From Meandrina meandrites (taxonomy: Eukaryota > Cnidaria > Anthozoa > Scleractinia > Meandrinidae): a stretch of DNA of 64,000 bases. The stretch spans positions 30,751,801-30,815,800 of the forward strand of contig OY855907.1 of the NCBI GenBank assembly GCA_963693305.1. Reading direction: 5' to 3'. This document shows, in pieces, positions 51,262 through 61,930 of the stretch. A program made the translations under genes and the position numbers. How positions within the stretch are numbered: position 1 is the stretch's first letter; each line of letters opens with the position of its first letter. The notes beneath the pieces are model-generated. The model was not told the DNA's origin, did not search any database, and saw only the letters and a list, made by a program, of their open reading frames with translations.

Positions 51262-52515
51262 TGAACACAAGATCAAATAATCGACCAAAGAAGCAAATAC
51301 TTAAGTTCTGCCAAGACGTGATGGCGACCTTTTTAAATTGAGCCAGTGAGTTCCCTCTGCGCTGAGGCGGAAATTAATTCAGGAGACAAAAGAGGTTTCA
51401 TTCTTTACCGCTGCATGTTCCGGTAAACAATTACTTCTATTACCATTAGCTCTATTACTAGTCTTTTTTTGCCACTGTTATTAAATCTCGATGTTTTATG
51501 ACTAAATGATAAGCTTCACCCTATTACCTGATTTTTGATAGGCAGAGCTATGATTTTTTTATAAGGAGTTGCATGTAAGGAGTTATATAAAAGAGTTGTT
51601 TTCAAGAAGCAAATTCTGTAGTTCGGCCAAGACGTGACGTCGATCTTTCCAGACTGAGCCAGTGAGGTTACCTCTGCGCTGAGGCGGAACTTAATTCAGG
51701 AGACAAGAGAGGTTTCATTCTTTACCTCTGTTGCGGTAAAATTAACTCTATTAGCATTAGTTCTATTACTAGTTTGTTTGCGACTGTCATTAAATCTCGC
51801 TGTTTTATGACTACATAGTAAACTTCACTCTATTACGTGATTTTTTATGTGCAGAGCTATGATTTTTTTTTATAAGGGGTTGCATGTAAGGAGTTATATA
51901 AAGAGTTGTTTACAAGAAGCAAATTCCGTAGTTCTGCCAAGACGTGACGTCGATTTTTCCAGACTGAGCCAGTGAGGTTATCTCTGCGCTGAGCCGGAAA
52001 CTAATTCAGGAGTCAAAAGAGGGTTTATTCTTTACCTCTGTTCCGGTAAACAATGAACTCTATAAGCATTAGCTCTGTTACAAGTTTTTTTACGACTGTC
52101 ATTAAATCTCGCTGTTTTATGACTAAACTTTAAAATAAACTACACCCTATTACTTGATTTTTGATGGGCAGAGCTATGATTTTTTTTATATAATGAGTTG
52201 CATATAAGCAGTTATATAAAGAGTTTTTTACAAGAAGCAAGTTCTGTAGTTCTGCCAAGACGTGACGTCAACCTCTCCAAACTGAGCCAGTGAGGTTACC
52301 TCTGCGCTGAGGCGGAAATGAAATCAGGAGGCAATAAAGGTTCCATTACGTGCGTATCTCTGATGAGTGACCAACACTATATTTTTGAATGAGATATTTA
52401 TTCAACAAAATTGATTTGATATGCATTAGCTCAGCAGTTTTTGCGACTGTCAGGAAATATCGCTGTTGCATGAGAAACCTAACCCTATTACTTGATTTTG
52501 ATGGGCAGAGATTTA
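51262..52515 (+). repeat. Tandem repeat of ~310-bp units (about four copies)
   Basis: The landmark CCAAGACGTGA recurs at 51311, 51627, 51937 and 52245 (spacings 316, 310, 308). Each unit also holds GAGCCAGTGAG, TCTGCGCTGAG, ATTAAATCTCGCTGTTTTATGA and GCAGAGCTATGATTTTTT in the same order. The last unit is diverged and incomplete. No open frame runs through the units, so this looks like a satellite-like array rather than a gene. Confidence 0.85.
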
Positions 52516-52629
52516 AAAAATACTCCTTCAAAGTGACGTTCAAACCAGAGAGAAAAGTTAAAGAAACAGAAAGCAAATGTTAAAAGCCACACGGTGAAAG
52601 ACAAAAGGGTGTAGCATACAGAAATGAAT

Positions 52630-52982
52630 ACCATGTGAATGTGAGCAATCAGTATACATTGGCGAAACACAACAACTGTTCAACTGTTCCAAACAAGGGA
52701 AAGAGTACACGAAAACAAAGTGAGACTGACGAAAGAGCACATGGTAAGCGGTAGACTAATCTCAGCTGAACAACGCATAGGAAATGAAGGTGGTGGTTTA
52801 GCACGACACAGTGCAGGATGTAATGAAGAGATCAGTTGGGAAGAGGCAAAGATGGTAAACATTGAGGGGAAACTACGGCAAAGAAAGGTCCTTGAAGGAA
52901 TTATGTCACTACGAGAAAAACACAAATGGAAACGGGTACTAAATTCTTTCGAACAACTCGATAGGAAACCCCTCCTCCTATA
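52630..52982 (+). pseudogene. GIY-YIG endonuclease remnant of a Penelope-like retroelement
   Basis: One frame reads IPCECEQSVYIGETQQ, the Cys-x-Cys and YIGET core of a GIY-YIG nuclease. After a frame change near 52715 it continues RLTKEHM, RHSAGCNEEISWEEAK and LRQRKVLEGI, which match the C-terminal part of Penelope-like element nucleases. The frameshift and missing reverse transcriptase mark it as a dead fragment. Confidence 0.6.
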
Positions 52983-53079
52983 GTTTTATCTCACAAATGC
53001 CAGTTGTTCGTGCATTTTTTTTCCGACAACCTTTCTCGAAACAGCTGTATATCGAGATCTCTGATGGTTCTCGTTACTT

Positions 53080-53190
53080 GCTCCGAAGATTTTCACCGGG
53101 TTCTCCGGTTTTCCTCCCTCCACCAAATTCGTTCGGGAATCCGAGGGCTACATGTTTCTCATTAGCAAGGCCCTCGTTTAATAAGGTCAA
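53080..53190 (+). mobile_element. SINE (family 1) body fragment
   Basis: CACCGGGTTCTCCGGTTTTC, CTCCCTCCACCAAATTCG and GGGAATCCGAGGGCTACATG correspond to the body of the SINE at 35890-36310. The head is missing. Confidence 0.6.
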
Positions 53191-54387
53191 TTTATTTATA
53201 TAATTATTTCATTTTAGTTTTATTTAGGAGGACTCTTGTCCGGAAAGGCTTGTAACCGAAATATCTTTCTTCGTTGGCTGACAGATGGGTCGATTAACAA
53301 AGGGAATTGTAAGCGGCTTTTAACCAATATTTTATGGTATTTTGGTAAACATGGTAAAGACATAAAACTTTCATTTGTTAATTGCGGATCCAGAAAAATG
53401 ACGTTCATCACTGTCTGGATAAAAAACATAATTGGGATTAAAAAAAGACTATTATCAGGATTTGACAACCATTTTCTGATTCAACACATTAATTTTGGAT
53501 TCCTATATGACCCTATATTATTTTAGGGCACGCGATTCAGAGTCGAAAAAATTTATGTAGGACGCGAAAATTATGAAACAACATACTAGCTCTGTAGTTT
53601 ACATTCAATTCAATTCAACTTTTTGTTAACTTGACTGTAAGTGGCTTTTTATAAACACGCTACGTTCAATTACTGAATGTGTAAAATGTGCAGTTGACGC
53701 CACCACAATTAGCTAGTTGGGAAAAGTAAATTTATTAATATTTACATTTATTTGCACCTTTTGAAAAAAATACAATACGTACTACAATATAAAAATAAGA
53801 ACTCATAATACCAAAGGTAAGTAACAAAAGGAATAATGTAGACTCGGCATGATTGCAGTTAGTGTTTATTTGAATACGCCGTAACGTCTGAAATTTAGTG
53901 TTTGAAATAGAACAGATGTAACAGGCGCTTTCCTCGTGAGCACAGCAGGACTTGGTGACAGCTTTCGCTCTTCAGATACTACTCCAAACAAAGTGTCAGT
54001 AGCAAAAATAGTTGCAGAGGCGGTTTGAGGAACCACAGTACTTGGATCATTGGTTCATCTACCAGAATATATTCGCCAATACAGAACTGAATCGCTGATG
54101 GCATAGATTTCTTGGCTGCTAAGAAAGACTGCCCACATTCAAGTTTCAAATTGGAAACGTATTGTCAAGTTTCCTGAAAATGTAGCATTGGCGAGCATGT
54201 CAATAATCGAGTGTCTGGAGAACTGCTGTGCTCTGTTCTCATATTATATTTTTAATATACACTACCTATTCTCAGGTAAAGCTGATAGCAGAGCAAACAA
54301 CGAAATTGTGCCACAGTTACCAAAGCAACTCAGAACGCACACTGGTTTGACATTGTACTAAATCAGAATATATGTCGGTTTTTGTCA
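53191..54387. other. Intergenic, nothing recognised
   Basis: No gene supported. Ends where the RTK segmental duplication copy B begins. Confidence 0.4.
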
Positions 54388-54931
54388 AAGTTAGTTTATA
54401 GTAGGCGTTCAATTTTGTTATTGATTTTGTCAGACCTGAGAAATGCAATGGAGCACAAATATATGGGATAAGATAAGAAAAACATTTGCTCCTTATAAAA
54501 TATTCAGCTCTCCTGATTACATCACAACTACACTGTTTTAAGCTTTTCATTTGTGATGTTTATGCCATATTAATTATCAAAAGGGTAAATAGTAGTGTTC
54601 TGTTCGATCTCACGCATTTTGCGACACTGTGACGCAAAAACGATAAATGACGGTCACTTATGTTCAGGATTGAACACAGGTATTGCTTACTGAACTGATT
54701 CATGTTTGACTGGGTTATTTGATATTTCCATATTACTTCATATTTGACAGAACTGGGTGCATGGTGCATTTTTGGTTAACTTTTGTTAATGAGGACACTT
54801 TGTGATGCTTATTATATTAAGAACGTGCACCACATTGGCGTTTAATCCAGGACATATCTGATGGCCGTGATTGTCTGATCGATGTTGTTTAACTACCCAC
54901 GTCAATCTTATGCCTGAAATGAGTTGCTGAA

Positions 54932-57900
54932 CTAAATAGCAGTATTTTCCTCTTCCTGACCATCGATCTCTGTTGCCAAATTCACGTTCCCTTCAGATTT
55001 AATTTCAAAGCTTTCATCCTTCAGGGAATCCTGAAAAAACAAAAACGAAAGAATTTGACTACGTATATAGATTTCTAGTGGAAAACAGCTAGCCTAAAAA
55101 ATACGATACTTTCGAGAAAGGTACCCTGGGGTTGCGCATTGTTGAATTTTTTCCTACAGTAGAAAAACAACATTTTGCAATCAGAGGAACAAATTAAAAA
55201 GAGTGAAAGAAAAATAACTTTTTCATACCGTGAAGAAAACTAACGATCAGTTGAATTCATTGATAAAAAATTGACAGGGATTATTTTTCCCAGTATGTGT
55301 AAAATAAATCCATTTAAGTTAAGTTTTTTTCCTATGATAGGTTCTTATAGATCATTCACTTCTTACTTCTTTGCTTTCCAGCTCCTTCTCGAGGGACGTC
55401 ACAAGATCAGCAAACGAAGGCCGCTGTGAGGGGTCTGGACGCCAGCATGACATCATAATATCGTAACTGTTGTAACGGCGATATCACAGAATTGATGTTA
55501 ATAAACAATGAACTTAGAAATTAAAGATACATATTTGTTTTTGCTGTGTTAACGTCAGATCCTTACATAATGAGTTTCATTCCCTGTCAACAAAGGGATT
55601 TAAAAGCAGTTGATGTGATTGGCTAGTTTACAAACTTCAGTTGTTAAAGATCTAGCCAATAAAATCATGTGTCCCAAGAGCCACTTGTTCTTCGGGCCCC
55701 AGGCTCCGCCGATTAAGAACGCCACCGATTAAGAACCCGGGCCCAAAAATTATTTGTATCAGTGTCAGGTTGCCTCAGAATGAAGTTACTTTATCCTTCT
55801 CCTCTAAAAGGCGTAACAGAGAAAGCAAAGAAAGCATTAAGAGACGAAGATAAAGATATGGTGACACACGATGCCCTTATGTAATCAAAGAAAAAGTCAA
55901 AGGGAAGGACGTTGGATTGTTTTTGGTTGTATATGTTTGTAAACTAAGCGTATAATCATCGTTAAGTTGAATCTAATTTAAGCTCAGATGAAAATATTAT
56001 ACGTGCAAAAGAAGAGAGGAAAAGGGTACTACTGAATGACATATTTAATAGTTTGTTATTGATCTTTTGGAAAATATTCTTAAACTTGGTCAGTCTATGG
56101 GAAGATAAGGGATAGGATGAATAGGCCATTTCCGAGTTGCTCTTTGCCTCATATTCAAACCGAGTCCTCCCGCAAAACGATTTTGATTTCCTTGAAAATG
56201 GACATGCATGCAAAACTCATTTTCATTTGAATGGTTTCGTACGAAGACTCATTTTGACACAGAGGCAAAAGTTAGCTCGGAAATGGGCTGTTAAAAAAAA
56301 TGCATACAAATGGCGATGGTTGCATGCGAATATACCATGGTGTCATTGTTTGTTTTAGAAGGTTTGTGGAATAAAAGCTCAAATTCCCTTTCCTCGTAAA
56401 GGTTAAACTCGTTACACTTTTCTGTAACAATTTGAAAGTAAAATAATATTACATTTCATCTGGGCATCCATCCGGTTTTATTAATCGTTTTCCTGACTTG
56501 ATAAATTCGACAACCTCCATTCCTCCAAGTCCGGAATACGGCATTTTACCTTAACGAGAAAAGTAATATATGTTAAGGAGCAATTAAGTCTCAGCGGTAA
56601 CATAAATGAAAAAAAAAATGGTCCAGATTGGTTTTATTTCTACAAGTACGTATTGAAGTACCAGTCACAAGGTAATATACAGTAAAAAAATATTTGTGGC
56701 CTTTAAGAAAAGTTAGTGACCTTGTTGCGACGTTTTAAATGGTAACACTGAGATTTATTTGAGTTAAGTATGCTTATCCGTTCTATTTAAAATATGGTAG
56801 AGGATTAAAACGTTATTGAAAAACAAAAGAATCAAAGAAAAGGTCAATGAAATAAGTTAAATAATAATATAAAATAATGTTGATGACGACGACCGTGATG
56901 ATGCCGATGATATTAATAACTTAGTTTATTGTTTTGATGCTACTAGAGTAATATGTGCCTTCACAACTTACTCAAATGACAAGGCAATTTTAAGGAAATG
57001 TTTACCTCCAGATTCAATCTCCCATAGAAGCACGCCAAATGACCACCTGCAAACCAGAGGTAATCCATGTGACTTTCACATGTGATATGCATAAATCTAA
57101 CAAAATATGTATAATTTAACTGACTCGATCTAGAGAAGAAATTAGAAAAGAGCTTAAAGAAAAAAGCTCTCTCTTTTTAAAAAGCTGTCTCTAACATAAA
57201 AGAGCAAAACTTTTTGTATCAGAGCTATTCGACAAATGACATTACTATACATTACTGAAAAAAAATGCTCTGAAAACATTGATACTATACCTTGAATGTA
57301 TACGACAAGAAATAAGGGAGTAAGGATGGAAAAAGTTAAAACGTGTAGAAACGATTGCCTGGACTAAACGTGGCCGTCAGAACTCAATTTTCGCTCAACA
57401 TTTGTAATTTTATAACAACATTGTCTGTTATGTTTTTCTTTTAAATTTTAAACTTAAGGGCGCATTCAAACAATCAACTTACACGTCTGTCTTAGTATCG
57501 AAAATGTAATCCTCCAACGACTCAAGGGCCATCCAACGAACTGGTAACATCCCCTTGTTTGGAAAAACCATCAGAAAATTCCATTACAAAGCTCCGCTGA
57601 AGTTATAATGCAACTGCTATTTCACACCAGGTCATGTTCAGTCACGCTAAACCCTTACTACTGCAAGAAACTGACATCGTGATTACTTGGGCGTTGTTCT
57701 TCAAAGATAACAAACTGATAACAAGTTCATTGTCACTGTAAATCAACAACCTAATTTTCAATTTTGAACTGAAGCGATTCTGAAATACATCTCAATTAAA
57801 GCATTTTTGCTCTGCCTTAGTCGAGCCTCCACTAACGCAACAACCTTAAGCATTCACGTTATCAAAGTTATAGTAATATTAAAATCTCGAAAGGGCGATT

Positions 57901-60900
57901 TGCTCGGCACGACTTTTTTACATGCGACAAGCTTACAACAGACCCACGACATGGATTAGGACCATTTAAACGCACGCGCGGTTTTCGTAAGTGATAGTTC
58001 GAATTACACGACGCGATTCGTGTTGCATCCATGGCGTAAGTTTCTCTCGTGCGAAAAGGTCGTACCGCGCAAGTCGCCCTTAATAGGAATATTTTTCGGG
58101 TTATTCCAAGGCCTTCCGCTTGCAGGAGCTTTGGTTTTATTAATAAAAAATGTACTTCCATACCCCTGATAAAGTTTCATATTCACCACTTTCGTACACA
58201 TCGCGTGATAAGCCAAAGTCGGAAACCATGGCAACATTGTTCGTGCCAAGAAGCACATTCCTTGCTGCAAGATCGCGATGAACGCACTGGAAAACAACAA
58301 CAGTAAAACAATAATTCAAAACCTAACTTAACTTAATCTAAAATTTAAACCACACCCCTACGAACACAAAGCATTCATTGCCAAAACCTGTATTTAAGGA
58401 CCGCAACTGGCAAATAAACCGGGAACTTTGTGGTTCCACAGACCCTGGATTAAGCATGAATTTTCACTGATTTTCACGGCATTGCAAAGTCAGATTAATT
58501 CTCGCAATACTTTGCCGTGTGCAGGCGACCAAACTACACATTCAGTTTAGCTTCATTCGGTTTCACTTTCGCAAACTTTTTATCAAAATAAAATACAAAC
58601 ACATTTTGCTGACCTGTAGGGTTTTTAACGAAAAGCATCAAGTAGGAAAAAAGTAAATAAGTTATTTGCCAGTTTTAGGTCGGTCCGTATAGTGAAAACT
58701 GTGACCTCGGCCTCGGTCACAGTTTTTCACTATATGGACATCCGAGCCGGCAAATAGCATGTATAAATTGTTTTATCGATTCTTTGAATGTACCATATTT
58801 TGCTATTCGTATAAATTTTAGGCTATATATTTGCATTGGCGAGGAAATCATCTGAAATGATTGTAAGCTCATTTTGAATGTAAACCTTACGTGTAGTCAC
58901 AATCAATTAAAAGGGCACGTGTTCTGCCTGTATTTTTTGAGGTAATTTCTGGCAACCTATCAATCCACCAATACTCGAACGTACTCATTGATATAACCAG
59001 AAGCATATACCGCTAGTTTACACGTGTATGCGACGGATAGAGCGGTGTCACTCAACAAGGCAATTCCGCAGCAAACATTGTCGTGACGTACTTGGCACAG
59101 TAAAATCGCCTAATTGTGTAGTCCACGACTTCCAAGAATTAAGGGGCGTCAAATGAATGTACTCCACTGATCTTAGATTTTTGCTGTAAATAAAATTATA
59201 TAAAGGCGGGGGCAGCTATAGTGAGAACTAATACTAGTAGGTAGATAATAAACCCGCTGTAGTTTGCTTTTGCCGAAAGACCTTTTATATCGAGAAAAAA
59301 CAAATTGTTTTTCCTCGATTCACATATCGTTCTGGTTTAAATCTCCTCGATTTGAAGTTTACAGAGAGCAGAATTCGAATACTTTGTACGGAAGCGAAGC
59401 GGTTACCATGCTTGTCGATCGACTGTAAACAAGATAACTTAGGTGCAGAGAAGGTCTGAATTTCTGTCTTTGATTCCTAGGTCTGTAGAATTTCTGTCTT
59501 TCATTCTTAGTAATTATTCTTGTTTTTATGGCAATTGCAATTCGTACGACCTATCACGTGCAATAGTGCAATACCGGACTGAACAGGTGAAAACTTGACT
59601 GACTCGTCGAGTTCCCCGGATGAGCGACAATCCAAGAATATATATTCAAGGCTGCTAGCAGAGTTTCTTCCTCTTCCCGATGTTTGTTGGGAGATCAAAG
59701 AGACTCTGCTAGCAGGGTTAACCGCGCTGAGAAGTTTGGACACTATTCTTTCATATGGCTGTTGTGAAAATTCAAAAACAGGAAAAAAGTTTTCACGATA
59801 GCATAATAATTTGGCATTCGGTAAGAATTTTCGATGCTATGGAAGACTAGTATGGTACATTAAATAACTTCTTTATTTACCTTCTTGTTGGATAGGTGCG
59901 ACATACCATTAGCCACGTCCCTGGCGATCCTCGTTTTGTCGATGAGTGAGAAATGTTCATTCATTTTTGTAACGTTGTCATATGGATTTTCTCTGCGTTT
60001 CTTCAGTTCATTCAGCAAGCACCCTTTCTCAGCCAGACGAACGACCACCAATATTGACTCTAGCTCAGTATGATAACAGGATTGATATATTTAGCGTTAT
60101 CACTATCTTAATAATACCAACGAACTGCAGCGTACATTTATGCATTCCTGCAGTGGGTACGAGTTGACCTCCACCTGTCTAGCAAAGCCTTTTTTTCACA
60201 GACACGACCCTAATAACAGCGTAGACTTATAATTTGATTCTCTTAGTACAACATTCACTGTTGGTCATACGATATTTCTACAAATTTCTGGTCATATCAA
60301 GTAAAAAGATGCTATCATGGGCGGATCCAGTAAATTAAGAAAGAGGGGGCCGAAAAAAAATTCGGCGACAGAGCAATCTTGCCCCATACCCACAACACAA
60401 TCCTGATTGCACAATAATGCTCGAAAGACGGGTGGTTACAAAATGAAAAAAAGAGAAATCCAAGGGAAAAAGGGGGGGGGGGGGGGGGCTCGGTCCTCCC
60501 CTAAATCCGCCCATGGCTATGTTTGCATACATATTGGCCAAGTTAGGTCCCACCGGATGGAAAAATTCAATACGGCAATTAAGTTCGGGGCAAAGTTTAC
60601 TACTGCTGCCACTATTGCTATTGCTACTTAGAGCAGGCATTAACTACCCTTAGTCGCATCTAGTAATCATAGACGGAGCTAGACAAAAACGTTTCAACTG
60701 CCCTTCCTTTAAGATCGTTAAATGGCTGAACAAACAGTACTTTATCAATCCATGCTATTATTTGTTGACTTACCGCTACTCGTACAAGCTCCGATTAGGC
60801 TTATGACGTTAGGATGTTCACCAACTGTCACCATGATGTGAAGTTCGTTAATTAAGTCCCGTCTCTCCATTTCCGTAGCGTTTGCTGTAGTCAAAAAACG

Positions 60901-61351
60901 TTCAGATTTTAAAAATTAATGTATTTATATATCTTCCCTAATAAACACCACAATCTGTAAGTGATAGATTGCGAGGTGACATAAAGCGCCTTTTATTGCG
61001 AATGTGACTCTCCTTTTAGGTAATACTTTTTCATAGTAGGAAATTGAGACACGTGTCTTTCGCACTTTAGGTTTCCGTTAGAAATATTAATATTAAACTG
61101 TTCGTATAAATGTATTATCTCAAGCATCTACATTATTGCAACCACCAAATGTACATATGTCAAACTAATCGTGAAATTGAGGCAGTCAACTCTTTACCTT
61201 TTAGTTTTTTCACTGCACATTGTCTTGATTGTCCATCAATCTTCACCAAGCCTTTATAAGCTTCGCCAAACGCGCCTTCTCCTAACTTCTCTTGAAGTGT
61301 AATATTTGATCTGGGAACTTCAAGCCAATCTCCACGAATACAAAGCTCTGT
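54932..61351 (-). CDS. RTK-B: duplicated kinase exons, 5' part missing or outside the window
   Basis: Nine exons: 61351-61198, 60884-60774, 60059-59881, 58286-58164, 57553-57483, 57046-57006, 56549-56453, 55466-55367, 55030-54932. They join to 975 nt (324 aa plus stop) in an open frame with phases identical to RTK-A exons 12-20. Catalytic motifs are intact: [69 protein letters not shown]. No transmembrane, FN3, SEA, kringle or CRD exon was found in 61352-64000, and the first exon has no in-frame ATG. It is either the 3' part of a longer gene, a headless kinase using other 5' exons, or a recent pseudogene. The tail ends earlier than in RTK-A. Confidence 0.78.
56120..56292. mobile_element. AGGCCATTTCCGAG-family MITE inside RTK-B
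   Basis: About 173 bp starting AATAGGCCATTTCCGAG and ending CTCGGAAATGGGCTGTT. Internal arms as in the copy at 23606-23772. The matching place in copy A (after AGATAGGATGAAT, ~33558) has no such insertion. Confidence 0.75.
57880..58080. mobile_element. MITE-like repeat inside RTK-B
   Basis: Starts about AAGGGCGATTTGC and ends GCAAGTCGCCCTT, an inverted pair. The interior is related to 46385-46530. Absent at the equivalent place in copy A, which instead carries the SINE at 35890-36310 nearby. Confidence 0.5.
58661..58758. mobile_element. Short palindromic MITE
   Basis: GTTATTTGCC and GGCAAATAGC ends with inner arms TCCGTATAGTGAAAACTGTG / CACAGTTTTTCACTATATGGA. About 98 bp in an RTK-B intron. 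Confidence 0.7.
60316..60515. mobile_element. MITE CATGGGCGGAT with 5-bp GCTAT target duplication
   Basis: 200 bp in an RTK-B intron. Ends CATGGGCGGATCCAG and CTAAATCCGCCCATG are inverted. GCTAT flanks both sides (60311-60315, 60516-60520). It contains a poly-G run at about 60472-60488. Confidence 0.75.
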
Positions 61352-61606
61352 CTACAAGGAACAAAAATGTACGCGTTTTTTTTTTTATAAATTTAACTGC
61401 TTAACATTGTCCCAGCAGTAACGGTGTGAAGTGAACACTAATAATTATAAAAACAATATATAATTATAATAAGAACCTTCCCAGAATCCTTTTCAACTGA
61501 AAAACCGTAAATGCCAAATAACTTGGTCAGTTTGAAGCCTGCAGTACTACTATGTCGTATACAAATAACTCTTACCATAAACTACTTCTCATATGAGACA
61601 TAGGGT

Positions 61607-61630
61607 GATGACGTCATTAGTCACGTGACT
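61607..61630 (+). promoter_or_regulatory. CRE plus CACGTG motif pair, copy 1
   Basis: GATGACGTCAT, a full CRE palindrome (TGACGTCA), is followed 5 bp later by the palindrome GTCACGTGAC. It lies ~255 bp upstream of the first RTK-B exon. Function is inferred from motif identity only. Confidence 0.35.
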
Positions 61631-61900
61631 TTCCTCAGAAGTTCATTTTTGCTAACTATGACGAAAATAGTTTGCTACTAAAAAAGCAGTGAATGCAGCT
61701 TGAAGCACATTGGCGAGAGGCATTTCGGACTGCCCAGGAACCGAACAAAATATAAATATTAAGGGAGCTATGTGCAATTTTCAAAAAGTGGGAGTCTGGG
61801 TACAAGTGCGTATCTGGCGTTGCATTAAATGTAAAAAAACAACAAAGTACATAGTTGGTAGATACATCCATGCTAAATCCATTTTTAGCACTTTCATCGA

Positions 61901-61924
61901 TATGACGTCATCGGTCACGTGACC
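61901..61924 (+). promoter_or_regulatory. CRE plus CACGTG motif pair, copy 2
   Basis: TATGACGTCATCGGTCACGTGAC repeats the arrangement of 61607-61630 with the same spacing, 294 bp away. The repetition of two different palindromes at fixed spacing makes chance less likely, but a shared transposon origin is possible. Confidence 0.35.
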
Positions 61925-61930
61925 AGAAAG

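Larger units (their letters stand above)
54388..61475. repeat. Segmental duplication, copy B (RTK kinase exons)
   Basis: Copy of 31274-40385 in the same orientation. All nine kinase and tail exons, their introns and ~540 bp of 3' flank are recognisable. Homology ends near 61475 in an AT-rich stretch, before the place where the transmembrane exon sits in copy A. Confidence 0.85.
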
